Of a stretch of DNA of 64,000 nucleotides, positions 57,112 to 64,000 are shown piece after piece. Location of the stretch: positions 1 to 64,000 of the forward strand of contig NZ_JAOBPP010000008.1 of the NCBI RefSeq assembly GCF_025574465.1. Direction: 5' to 3'. The number at the start of each line of letters is the position of its first letter. Positions within the stretch are counted from its first letter, which is position 1. The position numbers and the translations under genes were made by a program. Source of the DNA: Kordiimonas aestuarii. GTDB lineage: Bacteria; Pseudomonadota; Alphaproteobacteria; Sphingomonadales; Kordiimonadaceae. The notes under the pieces were generated by a model. The model did no database searches and was not told where the DNA came from. It was given only the letters and a program-made list of their open reading frames with translations.

Positions 57112-57764
57112 GCTGCTATGCTGCTATCGCGCAGGCCAACGCTTTTGAGCACAAGGTCAATAACCGTTTCTTTGGCTTCATTGAACTGAGCGTCCTCAAG
57201 AGGGTGGCCCTCGTTCATCACGTCAATCTGTGCCGCAAAATCAGCATAATGCTGGGTTGTTGCCCAGATCATGTAAAACAGATAGCGTGCCTTCACGGGC
57301 GCGAGCTTGCCTTCCTTGATCCAGCGTTCCAGCACCCGCTCACGGCTTTCGAGCCACGGCTTTACTGTCCCGACCAGATATTCCTGCAAAAACGGAGCGC
57401 CAGAAGCCATTTCTATGGCCCACAACCGAGACCCATATGGGCGCGACCGCGCGAGATCCATCTTTGACGCGACATAAGTTCTGAGCGCCTGCGCAGGATC
57501 TTCAGTTTCATCAAATGTATCAGCGGCGTGAAGCCAGATAGAACAGACACCCTCGATGACACGACGATACAGATCTTCCTTGGCGCCAAAGTAATAGTAG
57601 ACGTTTGGTTTGGGAACACCAGCCCGCTCTGCAATCAGGCCGACACTTGCTCCGTTAAAACCCTTCTCAGCAAAAACCGTTTCAGCCGCCACCAGTATTT
57701 TGGCGACATTTTCACGGCGGATACCGGCTTTGTGCCCGGTTTCTTCTGTTTTTTTGTTCGTCAT
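57108..57764 (-). CDS. TetR-family regulator (RutR-like C-terminal domain)
   Basis: The 218-residue protein has an N-terminal helix-turn-helix (ENVAKILVAAETVFAEKGFNGASVGLIAERAGVPKPNVYYYFGAKEDLYRRV) and a YcdC/RutR-type C-terminal ligand domain (SRLWAIEMASGAPFLQEYLVGTVKPWLESRERVLERWIKEGKL). RutR binds uracil or thymine and controls pyrimidine use. Given the nearby deoA-deoB-nuclease cluster, a pyrimidine ligand is an attractive but unproven idea. The ATG at 57764 follows GAGGGGGACAT. Confidence 0.88.
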   Translation of the reverse strand: MTNKKTEETGHKAGIRRENVAKILVAAETVFAEKGFNGASVGLIAERAGVPKPNVYYYFGAKEDLYRRVIEGVCSIWLHAADTFDETEDPAQALRTYVASKMDLARSRPYGSRLWAIEMASGAPFLQEYLVGTVKPWLESRERVLERWIKEGKLAPVKARYLFYMIWATTQHYADFAAQIDVMNEGHPLEDAQFNEAKETVIDLVLKSVGLRDSSIAA

Positions 57765-57825
57765 ATGTCCCCCTCGAGGCACTCCTTTAATCATACTTAT
57801 GGCTAAAGGTCTATTGCCAATGGGT

Positions 57826-57858
57826 TTAAAAAAACGCCCGGGGGAATCCCCCGGGCGT
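57826..57858 (-). terminator. Intrinsic terminator of the TonB-dependent receptor gene
   Basis: On the minus strand ACGCCCGGGGG pairs with CCCCCGGGCGT around a 3-base loop, followed by a run of T. It lies 25 bases past the receptor stop. Confidence 0.88.
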
Positions 57859-57883
57859 CGTAACTCGGGATCACAAATTCAGA

Positions 57884-60800
57884 TTAGAATTTGTATTTCG
57901 CACCGATTTGCAGAACCCATACGGAGCTGGTGTCCTGGAAGCGGTAGAACGGAGCACTGTCAACACCCGTGTAGCCGATCTGACCCGTTGATGCATTCAC
58001 GACTGTATCAACAAGGGCTTGCTGACCAAACTCTGAGTCATAAGCCTTACCCCAGGCGCTGTTGACGAAGTTCAGAACGTTTTCCATATTCATGAACAGC
58101 TCAACCTTGCCGAAACCAACACCCACTTCCTGTCCGATGCGCAGGTCAAGATCGTTGATCCATGGGCCACGTTCGCTTTGCAGGTCAACCGACTGACCAC
58201 GCGCCAGACCGTAAGTCTTAACGAGTGCGTTAAAGTCGTCACGTACTCCAGCGTCAGCAAAGATAACTTTCGCCGTTGCCGCATTTGGCGAACCAGCAAT
58301 CGCAGCTTCACCAGGGCCCGGTACATAAAGCAGGTGACCGTCACCGGATTCTACAGAGCGGTTACCACCGAACTGCATGAACTCATCCATGGTGATGGAG
58401 AACGGCTTGCCGCTACGACCGCTATAGAACACGCCGATCGTGGTGAAGTTGTCGTCCCAGAACGCTTTCTTGTAGGTCGCGCCAAGTTTAACCTGGTGCT
58501 TCACTTCAAAGACAGACGTCCCGCTCTGACGGTCACTACGGTCAAGGTGGGCTGCGAAGTTATAGTTCGAAGACGCTGTAGAGCTTGTGCCTTCGTTGGC
58601 AACTTCTGCATCCATGTAGCTATAGGAACCGAAGAGGCTCAGGCCATTATCCCATGACTTGTCGAAGGAGATTGCATAGATGTCTTGCTTCGCTTCTTCG
58701 CCGTTTGTGAGCAGAATGTCATAGCCCGACGGTTGGTTGTAGATCGCGGAACCATCAGCAGCGGTGCCGATTTGTTCACGACGAAGCTCTTTCCAGTCGG
58801 CCGCATTCTGGGTACGTGCCCAGATAGCTTCGAGGGTTACGTGCCAGTCGTCGCCAAGCGCGCCCAGGTCGAAGTAACGATCGATACCGAGGTTGAATTT
58901 CCATGTTGATGGAATTTCAAAGTCCGGATCGATTGCTGCAACGTCACCGCCTTCTGCCGCACCACCAAGGCCATCAAGAGCGGCTTGTGGCACCTGCGTG
59001 AAGTCTGGATCGTCGATAACCGAGCTATCGCCAGTCTGGTATGTCAGGATTGTCACACCATCGAGCGAATAGGCGTTCGAAACCCAAACGAGCGGATCAC
59101 CACCACCGAAGCGACCAAGGCCACCACGGAGTGTGGTTTTGTCGTCGATGTCATAGCTGAAGGCAAAACGCGGCTGGACGATTTTCTTGCCATCAAGCGT
59201 TGCGTTATTGGCAAAACCGTTACGGTCAACAAAAGCTTGGTTAAGTGCTGGCGCATCACCGGTTTTCCAGTAATCAACACGAACACCGCCTGTCAGGGTC
59301 AACTTGTCAGAAACATCCCAACGGTCCTGCAGGTAAACGGTGTGCGTGGTCAGCTTGAAGGAAGCTGCACCGTCTGCATCATTATTGGTCGCTGCGTTCT
59401 GGTATTGGAAGAAGGATGGAGTACCAGCCTCAAAATCATCGATATTATCGAAGTACCAAATACCTTTGGAACGTTGGATGAAGAGGTTGAACACGTCAAC
59501 CGAGTCATACTCGTAACCGCCGGTGATGGTGTGGTCGCCCACAACATAGTCACCCTTGATTTTGGCTTGCCAGGTTTTGTTGTTCAATTGGTTGGAGTGA
59601 CGGCTGTCATCGATACCAAGATAAACAGTGGCATCTTCACCATTGCCCGGGTTGACAGTGTCAATCTGGATTTCACCGATGCCCTGTGGCACGGCAAGGC
59701 CGTTCTGGCCGGTTACGTTTTTCTTGTAACCAACTTTGACTTCGGTCGAAAAGCGGTCTGTCCAATCGGAGAACACCTGGAAGTTATAGGTTTCCAGTTT
59801 CTCGGAGCGATCATACCAGTGAGACAGGTACGCGAAGCGGTTGCCACCATGGTCGGTTGGGCTCAGGGAGTTACCGTTGGTGTACTGATACGAGCCAAAT
59901 GCACGGTGGTTTTCGTTGATGTTCCAGTCAAGCTTGAAGAAGATCTTCTCATCAGACTCAGCAATGCTGTCGGAACCGCCGTACATGTTGTCGATGCCAT
60001 ACTGGCTGGACGCGATCTGGTTGATCCGTTCGATCTGCGCAACAGATACACCGTCAATCTGGTTTGTATAGCTCGAACCTTGTGCACCAGTAGTGTTAGG
60101 GGTCGAACCTTCGAATTTTTCGTAGACGCCGAAGAAGAACAGCTTGTCCTTGATGATCGGACCACCAAGGGAAGCACCCCAGAACTTGTTCGAGAAATCA
60201 CCGAGGTCAACATCGCGGTCAGTACCGTCCAGGTTCTGGCTCTTGTCTCCAGCAAGGCTATCGTCACGATATTGATAGAAAGCTGTGCCGTGGAATTCGT
60301 TGGTGCCGGATTTGGTCACAACGTTGATCTGACCGCCGGTAAACTTCGAGAATTCTACGTTAAACGGCGCCGGAGCCACGCTTACCTGCTCAACCGCGTC
60401 GATCGAGATCGGCGAACGCTGCGTCGGGTAACCGTTACCATTGAGGCCAAAGTCATCATCCTGACGGATACCATCAACAGTCAGGCTGTTGAAACGGTTG
60501 TTGGAGCCGCCAATCGAAAGCGCATTGCTGCTGCCGCTGTCGATGGACACAAACGGGTTAGCCCGCATGGTGTCCTTAAGGTCACGACCAACGGAAGGCA
60601 TATTCTCGATGCGTTCCGCGCCGTAAGACGAAGCGCCGCCAGAACGGATAGCTGCGATGCGGTTTGCTACAACCTCAATCTCTTCAAAGCTTGCGTCCGT
60701 ACCCACTAGCGGAATGGTGAGCGGTAGCGGCTCGGATACATTGAGCATCAGGCCTTCGAAAGACTGGCCCTGATAGTTGCCGGAGGCGGCGACTTCAACA

Positions 60801-61048
60801 TTGTAAGGGCCACCCGGGCGCAGGCCGCGCGCGAAGAATGCACCTGCATTGTTGGTGGTGTAGGTCGAACGGGACCCTGAAGGTACGTGCGTTACAACAA
60901 CCGCAACACCGGAAAGCGGTGAACCGTTTGCATCAACAACACTACCGCGGATCGAAGACGTAATTTCCTGCGCGATTACAGGCACACTGACCGCCATTGC
61001 GGCTAATGCGACGCTACTGCAAAGAGCAGCTCTCATTTGGCGTTTCAT
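57884..61048 (-). CDS. Oar-like TonB-dependent receptor with carboxypeptidase-regulatory domain
   Basis: The 1054-residue outer-membrane receptor has a signal peptide (residues 1-27, ending VPVIAQE), a CarboxypepD_reg domain (residues about 30-115, SIRGSVVDANGSPLSGVAVVVTHVPSG), a plug domain with RIENMPSVGRDLKDTMRANPFVSI and LTVDGIRQDDDFGLNGNGYPTQRSP, and a 22-stranded barrel ending in KYKF. Oar-type proteins import large substrates such as peptides, polysaccharides or oligonucleotides by proton-motive force through TonB. The nearby nuclease and nucleoside genes make oligonucleotide or nucleoside import a hypothesis. The start follows GGAGCTTAGGGA. Terminator at 57826-57858. Confidence 0.92.
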   Translation of the reverse strand: MKRQMRAALCSSVALAAMAVSVPVIAQEITSSIRGSVVDANGSPLSGVAVVVTHVPSGSRSTYTTNNAGAFFARGLRPGGPYNVEVAASGNYQGQSFEGLMLNVSEPLPLTIPLVGTDASFEEIEVVANRIAAIRSGGASSYGAERIENMPSVGRDLKDTMRANPFVSIDSGSSNALSIGGSNNRFNSLTVDGIRQDDDFGLNGNGYPTQRSPISIDAVEQVSVAPAPFNVEFSKFTGGQINVVTKSGTNEFHGTAFYQYRDDSLAGDKSQNLDGTDRDVDLGDFSNKFWGASLGGPIIKDKLFFFGVYEKFEGSTPNTTGAQGSSYTNQIDGVSVAQIERINQIASSQYGIDNMYGGSDSIAESDEKIFFKLDWNINENHRAFGSYQYTNGNSLSPTDHGGNRFAYLSHWYDRSEKLETYNFQVFSDWTDRFSTEVKVGYKKNVTGQNGLAVPQGIGEIQIDTVNPGNGEDATVYLGIDDSRHSNQLNNKTWQAKIKGDYVVGDHTITGGYEYDSVDVFNLFIQRSKGIWYFDNIDDFEAGTPSFFQYQNAATNNDADGAASFKLTTHTVYLQDRWDVSDKLTLTGGVRVDYWKTGDAPALNQAFVDRNGFANNATLDGKKIVQPRFAFSYDIDDKTTLRGGLGRFGGGDPLVWVSNAYSLDGVTILTYQTGDSSVIDDPDFTQVPQAALDGLGGAAEGGDVAAIDPDFEIPSTWKFNLGIDRYFDLGALGDDWHVTLEAIWARTQNAADWKELRREQIGTAADGSAIYNQPSGYDILLTNGEEAKQDIYAISFDKSWDNGLSLFGSYSYMDAEVANEGTSSTASSNYNFAAHLDRSDRQSGTSVFEVKHQVKLGATYKKAFWDDNFTTIGVFYSGRSGKPFSITMDEFMQFGGNRSVESGDGHLLYVPGPGEAAIAGSPNAATAKVIFADAGVRDDFNALVKTYGLARGQSVDLQSERGPWINDLDLRIGQEVGVGFGKVELFMNMENVLNFVNSAWGKAYDSEFGQQALVDTVVNASTGQIGYTGVDSAPFYRFQDTSSVWVLQIGAKYKF

Positions 61049-61469
61049 TCCCTAAGCTCCATTGGCGTACCGGTGTCTCAGTAGAACAACACCCCAGACC
61101 CGATACTTTCACGACTAATTCGCTGTTTAAAAAAAAGTCTCACACACAGAACATGCACTTAAAACCAACCAAATCCTGACCAAAAGGTCAAGACAGGTCA
61201 CAGGCTGGCACAAACGCTGCGTCGCAAGTCTTTTATGCGTGGTTTTTTTCAGTTTTTTGACGGAAGTGTCAAGATTCGTAGGAGCAGCAATCGTTCACTC
61301 GATATTTTGGCGAGGGAAAGTGGCTAAAAGAGCACAGAACCGCCGTGTACCTTGGGAAACCGCGCTTTCGCTTTCGCTTGAAACTGTTGCTAAAAAACAA
61401 CAAAGAAGGCACCCAAAAGGTGCCTTCATAGCTCTCATTATGCGAATCGTTTAGTCTCAGGCCGGGAAT
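61049..61469. other. 421-base gap between TonB receptor and S1/P1 nuclease
   Basis: The region holds the promoter of the receptor gene (minus strand), AT-rich tracts and, at 61405-61427, a hairpin that ends the nuclease transcript. I see no convincing coding sequence; a 71-codon open frame at 61239-61454 overlaps the terminator and lacks a ribosome site. No recognised operator was found. Confidence 0.5.
61405..61427 (-). terminator. Intrinsic terminator after the S1/P1 nuclease gene
   Basis: On the minus strand GAAGGCACC, loop TTTTG, GGTGCCTTC, then TTTGTTGTTTTTT. It ends the deoA-deoB-nuclease transcript. Confidence 0.85.
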
Positions 61470-62258
61470 TTATTCCCCCTTGGCAAAGAGCGCATTGAGA
61501 TATCCAGCAAGCCGAATGCCGCCCTTCGAGAGCTGTGATTTTATCAAGGGGGTGTGCTTGTAAACATAGTCATAGCTGAAGATGGCGTTACCCACATTGT
61601 AGATGTCGCCGCGCAGCGCAATCAGCTCGTGCACCCAGTCAATCGGCTTGGCTTTTTGCCAATCCGCGATCTCTTCAGCACCGATTTTCGGATCAAGAAA
61701 CCGTACCCACTCGGTAAAGGAGAGACCCTTATAGTCGATCAGGTCTTCATCCCAGACCTTATGCAGGTTGCTCATTTCCTCGAACCACACCACGTCGATA
61801 CGGTTACCACCCCAGTCTTCCGCCCGGCCTGCATGAAGCGGTTGGTGCAGATCGCCAACAATATGAATGATAAAGCGAAGCGCCAGCTGCCGGTCAGCAG
61901 GTGAAAGTGACGTGTCCTTGACTTGCGCACTATATTTCTCAAGCGCGGTCAACGCGTCGCCCGCCGGATTTTTGGCACTGTCCTCGTAAGTCACGCCATC
62001 GGGCAGGTTGATATAATGGTATGGCAGTGATTCCTTACGCCAGAAGGCATCAGGATCTGAGCGCATCTCGTCCGGCCAGTTGGCGGCTTCTGCCATAAAC
62101 TCGTTCCCCAGCAGTTCTTTCACCGCCGCAGACGCTTCAGGCGTCAGGTGTTTTGATGCCAGTTCGGCAATCACACGGTGACCGGTTGGTCCATAGGCCG
62201 AAGCCGTGAAAGAAAGCCCTGCGATCATCGCCAGCCCACAAATCAGTTTACGCCACAT
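61470..62258 (-). CDS. S1/P1-family secreted nuclease
   Basis: This 262-residue exported zinc nuclease cleaves single-stranded DNA and RNA to 5'-nucleotides. It has a Sec signal (MWRKLICGLAMIAGLSFTASAYGP). The zinc-binding pattern starts at GPTGHRVIAELASKHL and includes IIHIVGDLHQPLHAGRAEDWGGNRIDV and NLHKVWDEDLI. The tryptophan usually found as the first mature residue and zinc ligand is not at the expected place (the mature start reads AYGPTGH), so the cluster may use another backbone ligand. It lies 38 bases after deoB in the same direction. Confidence 0.9.
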   Translation of the reverse strand: MWRKLICGLAMIAGLSFTASAYGPTGHRVIAELASKHLTPEASAAVKELLGNEFMAEAANWPDEMRSDPDAFWRKESLPYHYINLPDGVTYEDSAKNPAGDALTALEKYSAQVKDTSLSPADRQLALRFIIHIVGDLHQPLHAGRAEDWGGNRIDVVWFEEMSNLHKVWDEDLIDYKGLSFTEWVRFLDPKIGAEEIADWQKAKPIDWVHELIALRGDIYNVGNAIFSYDYVYKHTPLIKSQLSKGGIRLAGYLNALFAKGE

Positions 62259-62296
62259 ACCCCGTGCTCCCCTCGATCAAATATTAGCGTTGTCTC

Positions 62297-63514
62297 TTAA
62301 ATCGCGTTTTCGCCATCGTCCAGTGCAGCGATACCCAGATGACTGGCCACACTCTGTCCGATATCTGCGAAACTTTTACGAACGCCTCGGCTGCCCGCCT
62401 TGAGCTTGGGCCCATAGGCAACAAAGGGCACGTGCTCGCGCGTGTGGTCACTTCCCGGCCAGGTCGGGTCACAGCCGTGGTCCGCAGTCAGGATGACAAT
62501 GTCATCGTTCTGCATGCCGCTCAGGAATTCCGGCAGACGCTCGTCAAAATATTCCAGGGCATTGGCGTACCCCGCAACATTGCGGCGGTGGCCAAAGGAC
62601 TGGTCAAAGTCTACGAAGTTGACAAAGGTCAACGAGCCTTCAGGCGCCGTTTTGAGTTTATCGAGCGACACTTCGAACAGGCCGTCAAGGCCGTTGGCTT
62701 TTACCTTTTGTGTCAAACCTTTGTGCGCAAAGATATCAGCGATCTTGCCAACCGAGATAACCTCGCGCCCGGCGTCCTCAAGCTTCTCAAGGAGTGTGGG
62801 TTTGTGGGGCGGTGTGGCCAGGTCGCGCCGGTTGCCGGTGCGTTCAAACGTGCCGTCCTCGCCTACAAATGGCCGCGCGATCACCCGGCCGATATTATAG
62901 TCGTCCACTAATTCCCGCGCTACCGCACACACCTCATATAGTCGCTCAAGGCCAAAATGTTCCTCATGCGCGGCGATCTGGAACACGCTGTCGGCTGAGG
63001 TGTAAACAATAGGCTTACCGGTGCGGATATGCTCATCACCGAGCTCTTCCAAAATCACTGTGCCCGACGCCGCCTTGTTACCCAACACGCCGGGAAGGTC
63101 GCAGCGTTCGATCAGTTTATTCAGAAGGTCTTCTGGGAAGCTCGGATACTGTGGGGAGAAATACCCCCAGTCAAATTCCACTGGCGCACCCGCCATCTCC
63201 CAATGCCCTGAAGGTGTATCCTTACCAAAGGAGCGTTCCGCGCAAGCAGCATAAAGGCCGGTGATTTCGCCGTCGTATTCCATGCCTTGGGGCTCCCGCC
63301 CCGTTGCCAGTTTCGCGGCCTTGCCAAGCCCCAGCCTCGTCATGTTCGGCAGTTTGATGGGGCCGGCGTTTGGTCGCTCAGCCGCCGTATTGCCCTCAGC
63401 GCACCAGTCGGCAATATGGCCAAGCGTATCCGCGCCGACATCGCCGAACTTTTCCGCATCGGGCGCTGCACCAATACCAAAACTGTCGAGCACAAGAATA
63501 AAAGCACGTGCCAT
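62297..63514 (-). CDS. deoB: Phosphopentomutase
   Basis: DeoB converts deoxyribose-1-phosphate to deoxyribose-5-phosphate in nucleoside degradation. The 405-residue metalloenzyme of the alkaline-phosphatase superfamily starts [34 protein letters not shown]. It has the pentomutase blocks [27 protein letters not shown] and [28 protein letters not shown]. It begins 2 bases after the deoA stop. Confidence 0.97.
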   Translation of the reverse strand: MARAFILVLDSFGIGAAPDAEKFGDVGADTLGHIADWCAEGNTAAERPNAGPIKLPNMTRLGLGKAAKLATGREPQGMEYDGEITGLYAACAERSFGKDTPSGHWEMAGAPVEFDWGYFSPQYPSFPEDLLNKLIERCDLPGVLGNKAASGTVILEELGDEHIRTGKPIVYTSADSVFQIAAHEEHFGLERLYEVCAVARELVDDYNIGRVIARPFVGEDGTFERTGNRRDLATPPHKPTLLEKLEDAGREVISVGKIADIFAHKGLTQKVKANGLDGLFEVSLDKLKTAPEGSLTFVNFVDFDQSFGHRRNVAGYANALEYFDERLPEFLSGMQNDDIVILTADHGCDPTWPGSDHTREHVPFVAYGPKLKAGSRGVRKSFADIGQSVASHLGIAALDDGENAI

Positions 63515-63516
63515 CT

Positions 63517-64000
63517 TTACTCTCCAATTGTTAGGGCGACGATGGGTTTGCTCTCTGGCGCAACGGGCTTGAGATCAATGGCGGCCCGCACCGACTTGAT
63601 CGCAGCCTCCGCCGCCGCGTCATCCCTAGCATACACCATCGCAAGCGGCTCGTCGGCTTCGACGCGGTCACCAACCTGACAAACCTCCGTGAGACCAACA
63701 CCGTGATCAACCTTGGCGGACGGGTCCGTACGCCCGCCACCAAGCGCCACAACCGCCATGCCAATCGCCCGTGTATCCATGCCAGAGATAAAGCCCGCCT
63801 TGCCTGCCAGCACCGGCTTCACGACCGGCGCCAGCTTCAGGTAATCATGTTTTTTCTCATAAAGGTCAGCCGGGCCACCTTGCGCCGCTACCATTTTGGC
63901 AAAAACCTCAGCGGCCTTACCTTTCATCAGAGCAACCGCCGCCTTGTCACGCGCGACATCAAAATTTGGCTGCGCACCGGACAGCGCCAGCATATGTGCA
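63517..64000 (-). CDS. deoA: Thymidine phosphorylase, C-terminal part (runs off window)
   Basis: Only the last about 161 codons are present; the gene continues past base 64000. DeoA splits thymidine to thymine and deoxyribose-1-phosphate. The visible part contains the C-terminal domain with [54 protein letters not shown], a family signature. It forms the start of a deoA-deoB-nuclease run. The reading stays open to the window end. Confidence 0.95.
   Translation of the reverse strand, partial: AHMLALSGAQPNFDVARDKAAVALMKGKAAEVFAKMVAAQGGPADLYEKKHDYLKLAPVVKPVLAGKAGFISGMDTRAIGMAVVALGGGRTDPSAKVDHGVGLTEVCQVGDRVEADEPLAMVYARDDAAAEAAIKSVRAAIDLKPVAPESKPIVALTIGE

Noticed and set aside
58985..60709. A 574-codon open frame on the plus strand opposite the TonB-dependent receptor gene
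   Set aside because: It is fully antisense to a clear receptor gene, has no family features or ribosome site, and reads as a codon-bias shadow.
61239..61454. A 71-codon open frame in the gap before the S1/P1 nuclease
   Set aside because: It overlaps an intrinsic terminator, lacks a ribosome site and has no recognisable features.

Overview
The window looks like chromosome of a marine-type, aerobic alphaproteobacterium; Kordiimonadales or a close relative is my inference from overall protein character, not something proven here. The evidence is a complete aa3-type cytochrome c oxidase operon in alphaproteobacterial order (ctaC-ctaD-ctaB-small ORF-ctaG-ctaE-DUF983-SURF1), PAS_5-type proteins found mainly in that class, a two-subunit CoA transferase, a UbiA prenyltransferase, a plant/alphaproteobacterial-type glutamate-cysteine ligase and a large Oar-like TonB-dependent receptor. 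No rRNA, tRNA, CRISPR array or prophage was recognised.

Layout. 1-850: an IS5-family insertion sequence cut by the window edge, its transposase split by a -1 frameshift. 845-10587 (minus strand): a PAS_5 protein, an M16 peptidase, threonine synthase and the cytochrome oxidase operon. 10907-17427: tldD, a second PAS_5 protein, a periplasmic solute-binding-like protein, a divergent azoreductase/LysR pair, scoAB and a small membrane protein. 17568-24337: glutathione transferase, two beta-lactamase-fold serine hydrolases flanking a truncated haemoglobin, pyrophosphatase, ubiA and a LysE exporter. 24349-34091: a Kef-type antiporter, an AidB-like acyl-CoA dehydrogenase, rsmE, a cysteine-dioxygenase-like cupin next to gshA, and a Tat-exported molybdenum hydroxylase pair. 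34086-40517: small metabolic and membrane proteins and uvrB. 40518-43194: a porin (torF) under an apparent NtrC/IHF/sigma-54 promoter, a dense array of seven RNA-type hairpins, then an aspartate aminotransferase. 43224-57111: DMT exporter, SdpR/SdpI-like pair, Dps, an amine-oxidase-like flavoprotein, feoAB, a lipoprotein dipeptidase, a tricorn-like protease, an MFS carrier and a sulfatase-fold membrane enzyme. 57108-64000: TetR regulator, TonB-dependent receptor, then a deoA-deoB-S1/P1 nuclease cluster for nucleic-acid scavenging.

Most unusual signal. Between torF and aatA (41545-41848) there are seven consecutive hairpins. Five of them alternate between two loop sequences: ACCTTCCC at 41562, 41674 and 41774, and GCTGACCTTC at 41614 and 41717. 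Their stems differ in sequence but keep pairing. Conserved loops on divergent stems point to a structured RNA with repeated, exposed pyrimidine-rich loops, possibly made as the 3' part of the torF transcript. The upstream region of torF carries a near-consensus sigma-54 promoter (40746-40761), an IHF-consensus site (40717-40729) and an NtrC-like palindrome (40622-40638). Together these suggest a nitrogen-controlled porin plus multi-hairpin regulatory RNA locus. It resembles in design, but not in sequence, the tandem CU-rich-loop sRNAs known from Rhodobacter and Rhizobiales.
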